Shown in pieces: positions 6,074 through 6,188 of a stretch of 6,188 bases of DNA; the first letter of the stretch is position 1, and each line of letters starts with the position of its first letter. Below the pieces are notes generated by a model. That model was given only the letters and a program-made list of their open reading frames with translations, was not told the DNA's origin and ran no database searches. The position numbers and the translations under genes are program-made. The DNA comes from Bordetella parapertussis (GTDB lineage: Bacteria > Pseudomonadota > Gammaproteobacteria > Burkholderiales > Burkholderiaceae_C). Location: assembly GCA_943328885.2 (NCBI GenBank), contig CALQBT020000180.1:1-6188 (forward strand). The letters are read 5' to 3'.

Positions 6074-6188
6074 TCAAGGAGAGCGCAAGCGGCGCCATTG
6101 CGCCAAATGCCGCAGCAGCACCGGCGCGGCCACCGCGGTGCCAACCAGGGTGCTGATCAGCCCAGGCGCGACCATCAGCAACGCACCC
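6074..6188 (-). CDS. C-terminal 37 codons of an unidentified, probably membrane-associated protein
   Basis: The frame is open from the window edge to a TGA at 6074-6076. It encodes a hydrophobic stretch GALLMVAPGLISTLVGTAVA (1-20), then APVLLRHLAQ and a basic end WRRLRSP. This looks like a last transmembrane helix pair with a positively charged cytoplasmic tail. A hydrophobic run of the kind xLLxxAPGLxxxxxG also occurs at the end of FxsA-like proteins and of fused TRAP-transporter permeases, but 37 residues are too few to choose between them. It runs in the same direction as rpsB and ends 104 bp before the rpsB promoter. No clear intrinsic terminator follows it, so some readthrough into rpsB is possible. 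Confidence 0.55.
   Translation of the reverse strand, partial: GALLMVAPGLISTLVGTAVAAPVLLRHLAQWRRLRSP

Noticed and set aside
5754..6098. A 114-codon minus-strand frame spanning the rpsB promoter and leader
   Set aside because: It runs through the -10 element and overlaps the rpsB start in another frame. It has no ribosome site or family resemblance, and the region is better explained as promoter and leader.
5818..6156. A 112-codon plus-strand frame opposite the rpsB leader
   Set aside because: It overlaps the end of the upstream gene and the promoter on the other strand, and its composition is not that of a recognisable protein.

Overview
The window is high in G+C. Seven genes, all on the minus strand, lie in the order rpsB-tsf-pyrH-frr-uppS-cdsA-dxr, reading from high to low coordinates. 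Gene order and protein sequences point to a betaproteobacterium, most likely Burkholderiales (Comamonadaceae or a relative). In these bacteria the cluster usually continues past dxr into rseP, bamA and lipid A genes, which lie outside this window. No mobile element, CRISPR array, tRNA, rRNA or sign of gene transfer was seen.

Layout from the upstream end: 6188-6074 holds the last 37 codons of an unidentified, probably membrane-associated protein. Then come about 300 gene-free bases (6073-5774) with a good extended -10 element (TG-C-TATACT, 5970-5962) and a leader of roughly 180 nt before rpsB. rpsB (5773-5027) and tsf (4861-3929) follow, separated by a 165-nt spacer with three stem-loops. Next, after a 137-nt spacer with two stem-loops, come pyrH (3791-3081), frr (3053-2493), uppS (2455-1727), cdsA (1719-880) and dxr (801 to the window edge, cut after 267 codons). 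Spacing shrinks after pyrH (27, 37, 7 and 78 nt), as in one transcription unit with coupled translation.

Functionally, ribosomal protein S2, elongation factor Ts and ribosome recycling factor serve translation. UMP kinase supplies pyrimidine nucleotides. Dxr makes the MEP-pathway isoprenoid precursor, and UppS turns isoprenoids into the undecaprenyl carrier for the cell wall. CdsA makes CDP-diacylglycerol for phospholipids. The cluster thus joins protein synthesis to envelope growth.

This is a conserved housekeeping region and I see no new biological system. The items worth a second look are the possible three-way-junction fold in the rpsB leader, the hairpin-rich spacers around tsf, a 10-codon mini-ORF overlapping the uppS start in place of a Shine-Dalgarno site, and a 21-bp-spaced direct repeat at the rpsB promoter.
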